Source: Delta-02 sp964513565 (GTDB taxonomy: Bacteria > Desulfobacterota > Syntrophorhabdia > Syntrophorhabdales > Syntrophorhabdaceae). From it: DNA of 64,000 bases. Of this stretch, positions 1 to 8,579 are shown one piece after another (position 1 is the stretch's first letter; every line of letters begins with the position of its first letter). Below the pieces are notes generated by a model. That model saw only the letters and a list, made by a program, of their open reading frames with translations. It was not told the origin of the DNA and made no database searches. The position numbers and the translations under genes are program-made. Location: NCBI GenBank assembly GCA_964513565.1, contig CAZENE010000011.1:1-64000 (forward strand). Reading direction: 5' to 3'.

Positions 1-463
1 TAGGGTTCGTGATGAATTCCACTTTGGTTCAAATGGCGGGGTTTCACCCGTTCTACGCAGGTGATAACCTGGAAGTCTATTCGGATATGTGACAGTAAAT
101 GGAGAATGAGTCTGTCAATTATCGGTTCAATGAGTATCACAATGAGTCGGAATCTACCATAGTGAAAAAAACGGACACTTTTTGGCCAGAAAAAGCCGTG
201 AATTTAAGATGTTATGTTGCTTAAGGGGGGGGGACTGGGGTTAAATTAACCCCAGTCCCCCCCCCTTAAGCTATTCAACCATCGGATTATAAAAGGGAAA
301 GAGCCTCCAAAAACGGCTATTTTTTTAGTTGCGATAAATAACCAGAAGTGTTGTGACAGATATCCGGTGAATGTGCAGTTTTGCTAAATAGAATGAAATG
401 GATTTTTTGTGCGAGCATTTGAAGATAATTCAGTGTTTTTTTAATCCGTAAGCCGCCCCGGTC
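1..463. other. No supported gene; contains a perfect inverted repeat
   Basis: I see no convincing coding region here. A short frame open from the window edge to 92 on the plus strand could be the tail of an upstream gene, but it is too short to identify. The clear structure is the inverted repeat at 219-271, listed separately. The rest is AT-rich with scattered stops in all frames. Confidence 0.6.
219..271. repeat. Perfect 26-bp-arm inverted repeat with 1-nt centre
   Basis: Left arm 219-244 and right arm 246-271 are exact reverse complements around a single A at 245. Each arm carries a run of nine G (or C), the core actgggg and a ttaa next to the centre. It could be a REP/MITE-type element or an extreme hairpin. 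It is not a typical terminator, because no T run follows on either strand and the flanks are gene-free. Confidence 0.9.
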
Positions 464-640
464 TTAATCCAAGTTCATCCTTTTTTTTAGGCTCGTGATC
501 GTGAGCGACTCCTGGAGTATGACCTTCTTGAGCTTGTCCGGTTTCTCCTCCTCGAGCTTTTTGAGGATGTCCCTGATGATCTCGTATTTCTGCTCGGGTA
601 AAATGTTTTCCCGGTCTCTTTTCTCCACAAAGTTTAGCAT
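464..640 (-). CDS. Small charged helical protein, 58 aa, unknown
   Basis: A 58-codon frame starts MLNFVEKRDREN and ends KKRMNLD. It is dominated by Lys, Glu, Leu and Ile in a pattern that suggests a helical or coiled-coil peptide (residues about 16-45). An in-frame stop sits two codons upstream of the ATG, so the start is fixed, but no clear Shine-Dalgarno precedes it. The next frame upstream (641-794) stays open and could be an earlier part separated by a frameshift, so this may be a remnant. No family is recognised. It is more convincing than the overlapping longer frame, which is Arg/Gly/His-rich and shadow-like. Confidence 0.4.
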   Translation of the reverse strand: MLNFVEKRDRENILPEQKYEIIRDILKKLEEEKPDKLKKVILQESLTITSLKKRMNLD

Positions 641-822
641 ATTTGTCTAATATCAGGTGGCTGGTCCGGCAGATGTAATGACCATATTGCAGATGTGGGT
701 GAACCATTGCGACACAGCCTCGAAGGTGGGAATGGCGGGTGGGGGAAGGAATGGTGGTGAGGTCGAAAGCTTTACACCCGTTTAACATATTCACGGGAAA
801 AGTTACGCAGAAAGAGTTGAAT

Positions 823-2313
823 CTATCTGTTCGTCGGATTAGCTACGACCGAGGCTATCCAGCCGGTGCGGTTGCCATAGAGATTGACCTTGTACCACGT
901 CATACCGTTCGAGTCGTTCTTTTCACCGATAATAGGGAGCATCTCACCGTGGATGATAGTCAGTATTCTCGATGCTTCAAGGTCCGGTCCGCTGCGGACA
1001 TTGGCGGCTGTCACGGTTACGAGAGCGTAACGGTTTGATTCCTGCCTTTTCTTGACTTCTTCCCTGAAGGTCTCTATTAAATCCTTTTGCGGCTCATTAT
1101 CAGCCGGGGCGACAGACGCAGCACCTTGCTCGTCCGCCGGCTGTGCCGGAGGGGTTTCAACGGCGGGTTTGGGAGTTGCGGGTTTCTCCACTTCCTTTAT
1201 TATAACGGTGCTCGACGGCGTTCTTGGGGAAGAGAACATCCGATACCCCGCCGCACCTATGAAGACAAAGATGACCATAAGAAGAACTACCATAACGGGT
1301 TTGAGGAACTGCACGCCATCGAAGAAATTCTTGCCAGGGTTGCGGGAAACATATTCGATCGAGGTAAATCCTTTGCGGTTTGTCGAAGGCGTTTCGTCCG
1401 TTCTGGGAGAAGCTTCTCTGGCTTCCTCTTTTTTCTCCGGTATGATATAAGACATGCTCTCGCCCCTACCGGTCATGGAATTGATAGCCTTGGAAACTTC
1501 TTTAAAGCCTATCTTTCTGGTTTTATCATTATAGCCGTTCAAAAGGGCCAGATCAGAAACGGCTACAATGGTACGGGGAAGCCCTTTTGAATATTTATGG
1601 ATTATCTCTGTTGCCTCATCTGAAAATATCTCGCGGGCTACATCCAATCCGGCTTTGTTGAGACGGTACCGGATGAGTTCACGCGTCTCCTCGAAACGCA
1701 AAGATGTAAAGTAGTAGCGCACGGGGAGTCTCTGCCAGAACTCGGGCATTTCTTGGAGGGTATCCCACAGCGCTTTCTGACCGGACAATATGAATGTGTG
1801 TAGATACTCGCCATTGTGAGTCAAGTTGATGAGGGCCCGTAATTCTTGCAAAATACTGCGGGATTCGCAGAGCATCTGCCCTTCATCTATGACGATAATA
1901 TTTTTGCCGCCTTCCAATTTGCATGCAGTGAGTGCATTCTTCAGTGCCGTGAGGTTGCCCAGTTTGGTATCTGATGGGTCGAGACCGCTTATCATACTGG
2001 TTATCTGCCCGAGCATTTGATCCGAACTGAGTGTAGGGTGGTCGATATATGCATACCGGAACTTGCTTCCGTATTCGGCGGTCATGTCTTCGATAAGTCT
2101 CAGGAGCATCGTTGTTTTCCCGAGGCCGGCATCCTCGGAGGCGATGAGAACTCCACCCTTGTTTGTCGTGATTGCATATTTGAGGCGCTCGTAGCATTCG
2201 AAATACTGGCCCGTGACGCACATCATGTGCCCATCAGGGGCAAGCAGGAACGGGTGGTGTTCCAGTCCCCAATATCGAAGATATTCTTCGGTTATGGCTT
2301 GCATGTCTTGCAT
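823..2313 (-). CDS. ExeA-like AAA ATPase with transmembrane segment and SH3 domain
   Basis: This 496-residue protein has an N-terminal ExeA/GspA-type AAA ATPase domain. The Walker A is DAGLGKTT (about 61-68), the Walker B is IIVIDEGQ (139-146), and the family opening YWGLEHHPF is present. One hydrophobic segment follows at about 338-358, then a Pro/Ala-rich linker, then a bacterial SH3 domain (430-491, with NVRSGPD and GWIAS). The layout predicts a cytoplasmic ATPase and an extracytoplasmic SH3 domain that may bind peptidoglycan, as in ExeA proteins that help place secretion machinery or in EPS-locus ATPases. It overlaps the nuclease gene upstream by 22 bp, so the two are probably co-translated. 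The exact partner cannot be told from this window. Confidence 0.85.
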   Translation of the reverse strand: MQDMQAITEEYLRYWGLEHHPFLLAPDGHMMCVTGQYFECYERLKYAITTNKGGVLIASEDAGLGKTTMLLRLIEDMTAEYGSKFRYAYIDHPTLSSDQMLGQITSMISGLDPSDTKLGNLTALKNALTACKLEGGKNIIVIDEGQMLCESRSILQELRALINLTHNGEYLHTFILSGQKALWDTLQEMPEFWQRLPVRYYFTSLRFEETRELIRYRLNKAGLDVAREIFSDEATEIIHKYSKGLPRTIVAVSDLALLNGYNDKTRKIGFKEVSKAINSMTGRGESMSYIIPEKKEEAREASPRTDETPSTNRKGFTSIEYVSRNPGKNFFDGVQFLKPVMVVLLMVIFVFIGAAGYRMFSSPRTPSSTVIIKEVEKPATPKPAVETPPAQPADEQGAASVAPADNEPQKDLIETFREEVKKRQESNRYALVTVTAANVRSGPDLEASRILTIIHGEMLPIIGEKNDSNGMTWYKVNLYGNRTGWIASVVANPTNR

Positions 2314-2909
2314 GGTACGTAACCTATCTTTATAGCATCGCTTCTGCTGTGAAAGATGATCCTGCCCTTGTCGGGTATTTTCTCCACTGATTTACATGAC
2401 GGCCGGTGAAATCCCGAGGTCCGCTTGTTGCCAATATAATACTTCTCGGAATCCTTCTTTTTTTCTGCCCATAACCCCTTGTCGCCGGCCTTAGCCTTCC
2501 GCTCAGCGTCGAGGAGGGTATCTTTGTATTTCAGGTTGGGAGGGTCGACCTGTGCACGTGCATATCCGTTGCTTATCAATTCTGCATTGACGAATGTCTT
2601 TTTGACGAACACATAGGCGAGCAGATTACCCGCTTCATCCTTTTTTTTTGCGTCAAACTGAAGGCTGACCTTTTTCATGAAGACGAGCCTCTTGTTATAA
2701 TTTACCGCCTGTCTGGCATAGAATTCCGGCCCTTCTTTTTTATTCATATCGGGCGTAATGACCCCGATGTATTTGACTATTTCTCCGGATTCGAGCTGGA
2801 CCGTGCTGCCGTCAATGATCTTTCTCACGACGTAGTCCTTTGCAGAAACATTGATAACAGGAAAAAGGAGTACAATAAAAAGGGCTGAGGCGATGATTCT
2901 CCCAAGCAT
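2292..2909 (-). CDS. Secreted thermonuclease (SNase)-like protein
   Basis: This 205-residue protein has an N-terminal signal peptide (hydrophobic residues about 4-22, cleavage likely after VSA). An SNase/TNase-like OB-fold domain follows (about 25-150), with DGSTVQL, YIGVITPD, NAELISNGYA and a LWAEKK end. The C-terminal part has a Cys/His pattern (HRPSCKSV, then VPCKTC at the very end) like the small Ada-type zinc module that often follows SNase domains. Canonical catalytic Arg positions are not obvious, so activity is uncertain. The ATG at 2909 is fixed by an upstream in-frame stop. Its 3' end overlaps the ExeA-like gene. Confidence 0.8.
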   Translation of the reverse strand: MLGRIIASALFIVLLFPVINVSAKDYVVRKIIDGSTVQLESGEIVKYIGVITPDMNKKEGPEFYARQAVNYNKRLVFMKKVSLQFDAKKKDEAGNLLAYVFVKKTFVNAELISNGYARAQVDPPNLKYKDTLLDAERKAKAGDKGLWAEKKKDSEKYYIGNKRTSGFHRPSCKSVEKIPDKGRIIFHSRSDAIKIGYVPCKTCKP

Positions 2910-3009
2910 ATCGAGAATGATTGTACACTATTTTCTCCTTTCAAGAAAGAATTATCGAGGGAATATTTAAGGGAAAAACTCCTGCATCATCGGGAACTGC
3001 GAGAAGGAA

Positions 3010-3047
3010 AAGAGAAAAAGAGCCGCTTCCCCGATGGGAAGCGGCTC
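3010..3047 (-). terminator. Rho-independent terminator of the thiolase operon
   Basis: A 12-bp perfect stem (3020-3031 with 3036-3047) has a CGAT loop and, on the minus strand, is followed by a T-rich tract. It lies 24 bp past the stop of the thiolase gene. Confidence 0.8.
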
Positions 3048-3070
3048 GGTATGTCAGTCAACAAGAATAT

Positions 3071-4282
3071 TTAGCCAACCTTGAAGATCATTGATGCGCC
3101 GGTGTCGCCTGCGGCGCAGCCTGCCCAGAGGCAGTAGCCGCCGCCGATAAGGACCATTTCTTCCAGCATTTCAGCGATGATCCTGCCGGCTGTCGGGGCC
3201 TGGGGATGCCCGTAGATCAACGATGAACCGTAGTTGTTCATGGACATGACGTCAATATTGAATTTCTTGGCAAAGTTGAGGTCGTTAGTGGTAAACGGGT
3301 TATGGCTCTTAATGGCCTTCATGTCGGTGATCTTGAGGCCTGCGTTGGCGAGCGCCATCTCAGCCGCGGGCACCGGTGCTGAAGCCATGAAGCCAGGGTT
3401 GACCCTGGAATAGCCGTAGGAAATGACCTGGATCTCGACCTTCGGGTCGGCGCTGAGTTCTTTCGCCTTCTCACGGTTCGTAACGATGAAACCGACATTG
3501 CCGTCTGCGGGGAATGTCTGTGCGCCAAAGCTGTGGATCCCGCCCTTTTCCGCAGGGCCGAGTTTTGCGAGACCTTCCGCTGTTGTCGCGGTAACGCCCT
3601 CATCCAACTCAACCAGTACACTCTTCTTTTTTGAGATTTTTACTTCTGCGGGGAACATGTATTTTTTCTGGAACTCACGGTCATTGGCCTGTGACATCAT
3701 ATACTGTTCGTAACGCCGAAGCACCACTGCGTCTGACTGCTCTTTGGTGAATCCCTCGATCTTGGCGACGTTTTCGGCGGTCCCGACCATCTTTGTAGGC
3801 GGTGTGACGTTGGGATCCGCATTAAAGTTGTCCATCATCCAGTTCTCGTGCAATAATTCTCCACCGGGACCCATGGGGTTCGGCCATACGGTGTGCGGAC
3901 CGTTTGAACAACGGTCGGACATGAGACCAAAACCTACATCATAAACATCCAATTCGATGTCTTTTGCCAGAAGACTCAAAATAGTGGTTGAAGTTGTACA
4001 GGCCTGGTTAACCATGAGGCCGGGCACATTCTTCTTATTGTCCGTCAGCATACCTGCCGCCCAGTTATGGCTGTAGAACAGGTACTTGTGGGCGATGGAA
4101 ACGCCGTAGTACAGATAATCGATGACGGTCGGATCGATCTTTTTCTTTTCCAGGAACCATCTTCTTGCAGTTTTCGCTCCAAGTTCAATGGGGTTCTCGT
4201 TCTGCATACTCCCCTGCCAACGGGTGAATGGAGTTGAGTAATAGCCATTGTAAGGGATATACACCTTCGAATAAGTCTTCAT
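3071..4282 (-). CDS. Thiolase-family protein (acetyl-CoA acetyltransferase-like)
   Basis: This 403-residue protein is a thiolase-fold enzyme that would cleave or form 3-ketoacyl-CoA. The nucleophile is C95 in VNQACTTSTT. The C-terminal lobe has SHNPF (H327) where classical thiolases have NEAFA, then YGHPQAPTAG (H359 of the GHP motif), and C389 in GCAAGDTG where degradative thiolases have CIGGGQG. The catalytic Cys/His/Cys set is therefore kept but all surrounding motifs are changed, as in divergent thiolases of anaerobic aromatic or dicarboxylate degraders. The start has a good RBS (gaggagg). It is third in the operon with hydroxyacyl-CoA dehydrogenase and enoyl-CoA hydratase. Substrate is unknown. 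Confidence 0.85.
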   Translation of the reverse strand: MKTYSKVYIPYNGYYSTPFTRWQGSMQNENPIELGAKTARRWFLEKKKIDPTVIDYLYYGVSIAHKYLFYSHNWAAGMLTDNKKNVPGLMVNQACTTSTTILSLLAKDIELDVYDVGFGLMSDRCSNGPHTVWPNPMGPGGELLHENWMMDNFNADPNVTPPTKMVGTAENVAKIEGFTKEQSDAVVLRRYEQYMMSQANDREFQKKYMFPAEVKISKKKSVLVELDEGVTATTAEGLAKLGPAEKGGIHSFGAQTFPADGNVGFIVTNREKAKELSADPKVEIQVISYGYSRVNPGFMASAPVPAAEMALANAGLKITDMKAIKSHNPFTTNDLNFAKKFNIDVMSMNNYGSSLIYGHPQAPTAGRIIAEMLEEMVLIGGGYCLWAGCAAGDTGASMIFKVG

Positions 4283-4379
4283 GAAGCTTCCTCCTCTTCA
4301 ATATTTGATTGTTCAGCGCGCTTTTGGCGACTCTGTCTATGAGTTTGCACGGTCATTTTGCGGTCCCGATCGTCGCCTC

Positions 4380-5162
4380 TCATTTGCCTTTAAAGTTAGG
4401 TTTTCTTTTTTCCACAAAGGCATTTATTCCTTCCCGTCCGTCTTCCGATGTGAAGGCTATAGAGAAAGAATCCATCTCGAGGGTCAATCCCGTGGCAAGA
4501 TTTGTGTCGACACCTGTATCGACACATTTTTTGATCAATGCAAGGGCGGCTCTTGGTTTTGCCGCAAGCTTGCCGGCCCATTTCTTCGCCTCTTCCATTA
4601 ATTTATCCCTCGGGACGACCTTGTTAACAAGGCCAACGCGGTACGCCTCTTCGGCATTCACTGTATCGCCGAAGAACAGCATTTCTTTGGCCTTTGGGAG
4701 TCCAACGAGTCTGGGTAGACGCTGGGTCGCGCCGGACCCCGGCATGATGCCGAGGTTAATTTCCGGAACCCCAAAAACAGCATCTTCGGAGGCTATCCTG
4801 AGGTCGCAGCAAAGGACCAACTCGCATCCGCCGCCGAGCGCAAGCCCGAAAACCGCGGCTATGGTCGGTTTGGCGATTGAGATTAATTTATCGAACGTCT
4901 TTCTGGGTGCTGTCCAAAGGAAATCGAGCGTTTCGACGCCTGATTTTCCCATAACATCCTTTACATCGAGACCGGCGCCGAACGCCTTATCTCCGTTGCC
5001 CGTAAAAATAATAGCGCCGATTGAATCGTCTTTTTCGAGATCTACGATCGCATCGTACAGATCGTAATAGGACTGGACGCTTAACGGGTTCACGGGAGGT
5101 CTGTTCAGCTTTATGATCCCGACCGGTGCTTCCTTCTCGACTATGATAGTTTCATAGGCCAT
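4380..5162 (-). CDS. Enoyl-CoA hydratase (crotonase family)
   Basis: This 260-residue crotonase-fold protein hydrates trans-2-enoyl-CoA to 3-hydroxyacyl-CoA. The oxyanion-hole segments are AFGAGLDVK (60-68) and LALGGGCE (108-114). Both catalytic glutamates of true hydratases are present: E114 and E134 (VPEINLGIMPG). It lies between the hydroxyacyl-CoA dehydrogenase and the thiolase, with 23 bp to the former and 97 bp to the latter, consistent with one transcript. Likely substrates are crotonyl-CoA or other short acyl-CoAs. Confidence 0.92.
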   Translation of the reverse strand: MAYETIIVEKEAPVGIIKLNRPPVNPLSVQSYYDLYDAIVDLEKDDSIGAIIFTGNGDKAFGAGLDVKDVMGKSGVETLDFLWTAPRKTFDKLISIAKPTIAAVFGLALGGGCELVLCCDLRIASEDAVFGVPEINLGIMPGSGATQRLPRLVGLPKAKEMLFFGDTVNAEEAYRVGLVNKVVPRDKLMEEAKKWAGKLAAKPRAALALIKKCVDTGVDTNLATGLTLEMDSFSIAFTSEDGREGINAFVEKRKPNFKGK

Positions 5163-5185
5163 GAGGAGCCCTCCTTTCCCGTGTC

Positions 5186-6046
5186 TTATTTAGAAAAATC
5201 GTACCAACCCTTTCCACTCTTGCGGCCGAGATTGCCTGACTTCACGAGGTTCTTGAGCGTCAGAGGGGGATCCCATTTCAGCTCTTTCGGGAGGTTGTCA
5301 TAAAAATACTGCTGTACGTGAAGGTTGATATCGAGACCGGTGAGGTCCATCAGTTCGAACGGTCCCATCGGGTAGTTGAGGCCGAGTTTCGCTGCCTTAT
5401 CGATATCTTCCTTGGATGCTATACCCTGCTCATAGAGCTTAATAGCTTCTATGAAGTGGGGGACCATCAGCCTGTTTACGAGGAAACCGGGGATGTCGAC
5501 TCTCACTTCAACGGGTTCTTTCCCAAACTTCCGGGTAAGGTCGATCGTTGCTGCAACTGTTGCATCGCTTGTCTGGACGCCGCGTATAACCTCGACGAGC
5601 TTCATCAGGGGGACCGGGTTAAAGAAGTGCATTCCGACAACCTTGTCCGGCCTTTTTGTCGCTGTCGCCATTTCGGTCAGGGACATGGACGATGTGTTTG
5701 AAGAAAGGATAACATCGGGTTTCGTGATCTCGTCGAGTTCTGCGAAGACCTTTTTCTTGATATCCATTATTTCGACAACAACCTCGACGACGAAGTCGGC
5801 ATCCTTCATGGCGCCCATATCGGTCGTGCCTTTGATCCTGCCCATGATGGCGGCTTTGTCGTCTGCGGACATCTTGCCTTTTTCGACGGTTTTTGCGAGG
5901 AACTTACCGATATTCTTAATACCGCCTTCGACGAACCTGTCTTCGATATCTCTTAAGATGACATTATACCCGGCCATTGAGGCTACCTGAGCAATGCCGT
6001 TACCCATGACGCCAGCGCCCAAAACTCCGATCGTTTTTATATCCAT
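5186..6046 (-). CDS. 3-hydroxyacyl-CoA (3-hydroxybutyryl-CoA) dehydrogenase
   Basis: This 286-residue NAD(P)-dependent enzyme interconverts 3-hydroxyacyl-CoA and 3-ketoacyl-CoA. The Rossmann motif is GVLGAGVMGNGIAQ (7-20). The central SSNTSSMSLTEMA and HFFNPVPLMKLVEV segments carry the catalytic His/Glu pair, and the C-terminal dimer domain begins with DIPGFLVNRL. A longer in-frame start at 6094 exists, but a strong RBS (aggagggg) sits 5 bp before the ATG at 6046, so I use that one. Length matches the short Hbd family. It is first gene of the three-gene beta-oxidation operon. Confidence 0.93.
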   Translation of the reverse strand: MDIKTIGVLGAGVMGNGIAQVASMAGYNVILRDIEDRFVEGGIKNIGKFLAKTVEKGKMSADDKAAIMGRIKGTTDMGAMKDADFVVEVVVEIMDIKKKVFAELDEITKPDVILSSNTSSMSLTEMATATKRPDKVVGMHFFNPVPLMKLVEVIRGVQTSDATVAATIDLTRKFGKEPVEVRVDIPGFLVNRLMVPHFIEAIKLYEQGIASKEDIDKAAKLGLNYPMGPFELMDLTGLDINLHVQQYFYDNLPKELKWDPPLTLKNLVKSGNLGRKSGKGWYDFSK

Positions 6047-6104
6047 ACAGCCCCTCCTAATAAGATTTGGTTTTTGAAAAATTAAAAAATTCACATGGCA
6101 ATAT

Positions 6105-6134
6105 ATCTAACTATTATTATGCATAACGTGTCAA
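6105..6134 (-). promoter_or_regulatory. Candidate sigma-70 promoter of the hbd-ech-thiolase operon
   Basis: On the minus strand a consensus TTGACA (6129-6134) is followed after 18 bp by TTAGAT (6105-6110), about 60 bp before the dehydrogenase ATG, in AT-rich DNA. The -10 matches only partly. Confidence 0.4.
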
Positions 6135-6226
6135 CAGTTTTCGACCCTAAAGCCAATATTATTGCGGGGTATCATCATGTGGGGCGCCCCGGCACGGACC
6201 ATGTTTCCCCTCCGGGACGGCGCATC

Positions 6227-7147
6227 TTAATTTTCCCTTCTCCGGTGTAACCCGGCAAGATGGCTTATCCTGGTCTTCAGATTGAGAAGATATGCTGCTT
6301 CAGGCTGTTTTGGCCCGGGGTTCGGGTCATATTCTTCCTTTTTTATCCTCCCGACGACGTTTTCTACGTCGCCGTGCTCCGCATCGAGGAGTTCCGCGAC
6401 ATGATCGCGGAATGCGAGTGCCGATTCGAGAGACATTTCGAAAAAACGCTTCACATCGTCGCCTGTATACACAAAATGATGCCCCTGGCACATTATGTCG
6501 CAATCGAGCATCGATAATCGTTTTAACGACCGGATGTACGCGTTGAAATCAACGAGGAATTCCGTAATGACCTCCCCGGTTTGGCTGCGGCAGCCGGCCG
6601 ATTCGGTCGCTATGAGTATCTTTCGTTCCGGAATATAAAAGCTCAGCATGTCCCGTGTATGGCCGGGTGTGAACAGAACCTGCACATGAATTGAAGGATC
6701 GGGCTCTAGTAGCTGTTCCTCGTGAAAAACGACATCCGGAACAAAGGGCTCGAAAGGGGTATGCAGGATATCGTCCCTGTCGACTACCGGCAGGGTTTCC
6801 GCGATGCGCTCGAAATTCCGGCTCAGGGATGCCATGAGTTCTATCGCATTCGGCCTTTTCAGTATCTCCGCCGCCCTTTCCGAGGTGCAGATCTTTATGT
6901 TGGGGAATTCTCTCTTGAAACACGCAGCGGCGCCGCAATGATCATAGTGCACATGAGTGAGAAAGAGGTGGGACGGCCGCCGGCCGCCGATAACCTTTTT
7001 TATGTCCTTCAGATAAACGGTTGCGATCGGGTAAAAACCGGCCTCAAAGAGGAGGGGTGTGCGAGCATTCACAAGGTACGTGGGAGACCATGCCATGCCG
7101 GCGACGTACAATTCCCGGTCAACCAATCCTGTCGTGTTGATGATCAT
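6227..7147 (-). CDS. Metallo-beta-lactamase-fold hydrolase
   Basis: This 306-residue protein has the MBL metal site HVHYDH (65-70) and the downstream TPGHTRDM histidine motif, so it should be a dinuclear metal hydrolase of the glyoxalase II-like group. No signal peptide is seen. It stands alone on the minus strand beside the acyl-CoA genes and is divergent from the acyl-CoA dehydrogenase operon. A thioesterase-like role on an acyl-CoA is possible from context only. The ATG follows a purine-rich stretch (aagaagaaaagg). Confidence 0.85.
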   Translation of the reverse strand: MIINTTGLVDRELYVAGMAWSPTYLVNARTPLLFEAGFYPIATVYLKDIKKVIGGRRPSHLFLTHVHYDHCGAAACFKREFPNIKICTSERAAEILKRPNAIELMASLSRNFERIAETLPVVDRDDILHTPFEPFVPDVVFHEEQLLEPDPSIHVQVLFTPGHTRDMLSFYIPERKILIATESAGCRSQTGEVITEFLVDFNAYIRSLKRLSMLDCDIMCQGHHFVYTGDDVKRFFEMSLESALAFRDHVAELLDAEHGDVENVVGRIKKEEYDPNPGPKQPEAAYLLNLKTRISHLAGLHRRREN

Positions 7148-7176
7148 CCTTTTCTTCTTGCCATGCAGATCAATTA

Positions 7177-7205
7177 ATTATATAAAATGACAAGCACTTA
7201 TGCAA
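7177..7205 (-). promoter_or_regulatory. Sigma-70 promoter of the MBL-fold hydrolase gene
   Basis: On the minus strand TTGCAT (7200-7205), a 17-bp spacer and a perfect TATAAT (7177-7182) lie about 30 bp before the ATG. Confidence 0.6.
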
Positions 7206-7306
7206 TGATTCCAACTGATTTTCAGAAAGAAATTTCGGGCCAGGACGGGGACTGGTTAACCGCCTTAAATCATTGGTAAACGCTTAAAATATTTATCAGA
7301 ATTAGC

Positions 7307-7336
7307 TTGACAGGCGAAAAGGCCTTTTGCTAAGAT
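7307..7336 (+). promoter_or_regulatory. Sigma-70 promoter of the acyl-CoA dehydrogenase operon
   Basis: A consensus TTGACA (7307-7312), an 18-bp spacer and TAAGAT (7331-7336) lie about 60 bp before the ATG at 7397, which has a good RBS (aaaggag). Confidence 0.6.
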
Positions 7337-7396
7337 AGGTTTGCTAATTGTTTCACAATATTGCACAAAAATACCGAAAAGAAAGGAGAGTAAAAT

Positions 7397-8551
7397 ATGG
7401 ATTTCAAGATTTCCGATGAACTCGAATCAATGCGTAAGATGGCTTATGAATTTGCGGTAAAGAATATTAAGCCCACGATGGAAGAAGACGAGAAAGAACA
7501 TAAGTACCGCCCGGAAATTATGAAAAAGATGGGCGATCAGGGTATGTTCGCCTGTTTAGCTCCTGAAAAATTCGGCGGTCTGGGACTCGAAGAAGGCAAT
7601 ATGGCTGCCACACTGATGGCGATAGAACTTGCACGGGTCAGCCCGTCATGGGGCCTTCCTTTCAACCTCCAGATGAACGGTCCTCAGAATGTTCTCCTTA
7701 AGTTCGGTACCGAAGAACAGAAAGAGCAGTTCCTTCCCGGTCTGATCTCGGGCGAGAGCGGCGGATGCTTCGCAATTACCGAGCCGAACTCGGGTTCGGA
7801 CGTCGCAAGCATGAAGACTACCGCGACGGAAGTCGATGACGGTTTTATCCTCAATGGTTCAAAAACCTGGATCTCCGGCGTGCCGTACTGCGGCTGTGGG
7901 GTTGTTTATGCAATGACCGACAAGGCAGCGAAGCACAAAGGTATGTCAGCGTTCTTTATTGACTTCAATGCCCCCGGTGTCGTCCAGAGAGCGATCACCA
8001 CGAAACTCGGTCTCCATTGCGCACCGACCGGCGAGATCTTCTTCGAGGAAGCAAAGATCCCGAAAAGCGCACTTCTTGGCAAACTCGGTCAGGGTTTTGC
8101 TATTTGTATGGCCATGCTCAACTTCACAAGGTTAAGCTCTGCAGCCAGGGCAATCGGTGTGTCACAGGCCTGTATCGAAGAAGCATGCCGGTACTCAAAT
8201 GAGAGAGAGCAGTTCGGTCAGCCGATCGGCCAGTTCCAGATGGTCCAGGAACAAATCGGCCGGATGTCAGTGGAGCATGAAGCGGCGAAGCTTCTTGTTT
8301 TGAAATGCGCATGGCAGAAGGACCAGGGGATGAACAACACCCTCGAAACCTCAATGGCTAAATACTATGCGGCCGAATCAGCGAACTTCTGCGCGTCCGA
8401 AGCGGTCAAGATATTCGGCTCCTACGGCTTCTCTTCTGAATACCCTGTCGAGAGATACCTCAGGGATGCCAAGTCCTATCAGATAGTTGAAGGAACATCA
8501 AACGTACAGAAGATGATTATTGCGCAGTTCGCGCTCGGGTATAGAAAATAA
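7397..8551 (+). CDS. Acyl-CoA dehydrogenase
   Basis: This 384-residue flavoprotein oxidises an acyl-CoA to the 2-enoyl-CoA. Family signatures are CFAITEPNSGSD (residues about 126-137) and, near the end, GSYGFSSEYPVERYLRDAK followed by E365 in VEGTSNVQ, the catalytic base position of short/medium-chain enzymes. Length is normal. It leads an operon with a free biotin carrier and an activase. The biotin carrier suggests a glutaryl-CoA/glutaconyl-CoA role (non-decarboxylating dehydrogenase plus a separate biotin-dependent decarboxylase), but sequence alone does not fix the substrate. Confidence 0.92.
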   Translation: MDFKISDELESMRKMAYEFAVKNIKPTMEEDEKEHKYRPEIMKKMGDQGMFACLAPEKFGGLGLEEGNMAATLMAIELARVSPSWGLPFNLQMNGPQNVLLKFGTEEQKEQFLPGLISGESGGCFAITEPNSGSDVASMKTTATEVDDGFILNGSKTWISGVPYCGCGVVYAMTDKAAKHKGMSAFFIDFNAPGVVQRAITTKLGLHCAPTGEIFFEEAKIPKSALLGKLGQGFAICMAMLNFTRLSSAARAIGVSQACIEEACRYSNEREQFGQPIGQFQMVQEQIGRMSVEHEAAKLLVLKCAWQKDQGMNNTLETSMAKYYAAESANFCASEAVKIFGSYGFSSEYPVERYLRDAKSYQIVEGTSNVQKMIIAQFALGYRK

Positions 8552-8579
8552 TCTTATCAGTAAATTCGAAGGAGGAAAT

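Noticed and set aside
441..794. 117-residue minus-strand frame
   Set aside because: Rich in Arg, Gly and His, with no family features. The overlapping frame 464-640 is more protein-like.
7236..7265. ggggactggttaacc resembling the 219-271 repeat
   Set aside because: Only about 10 bases match and no inverted arm is present, so chance is a fair explanation.
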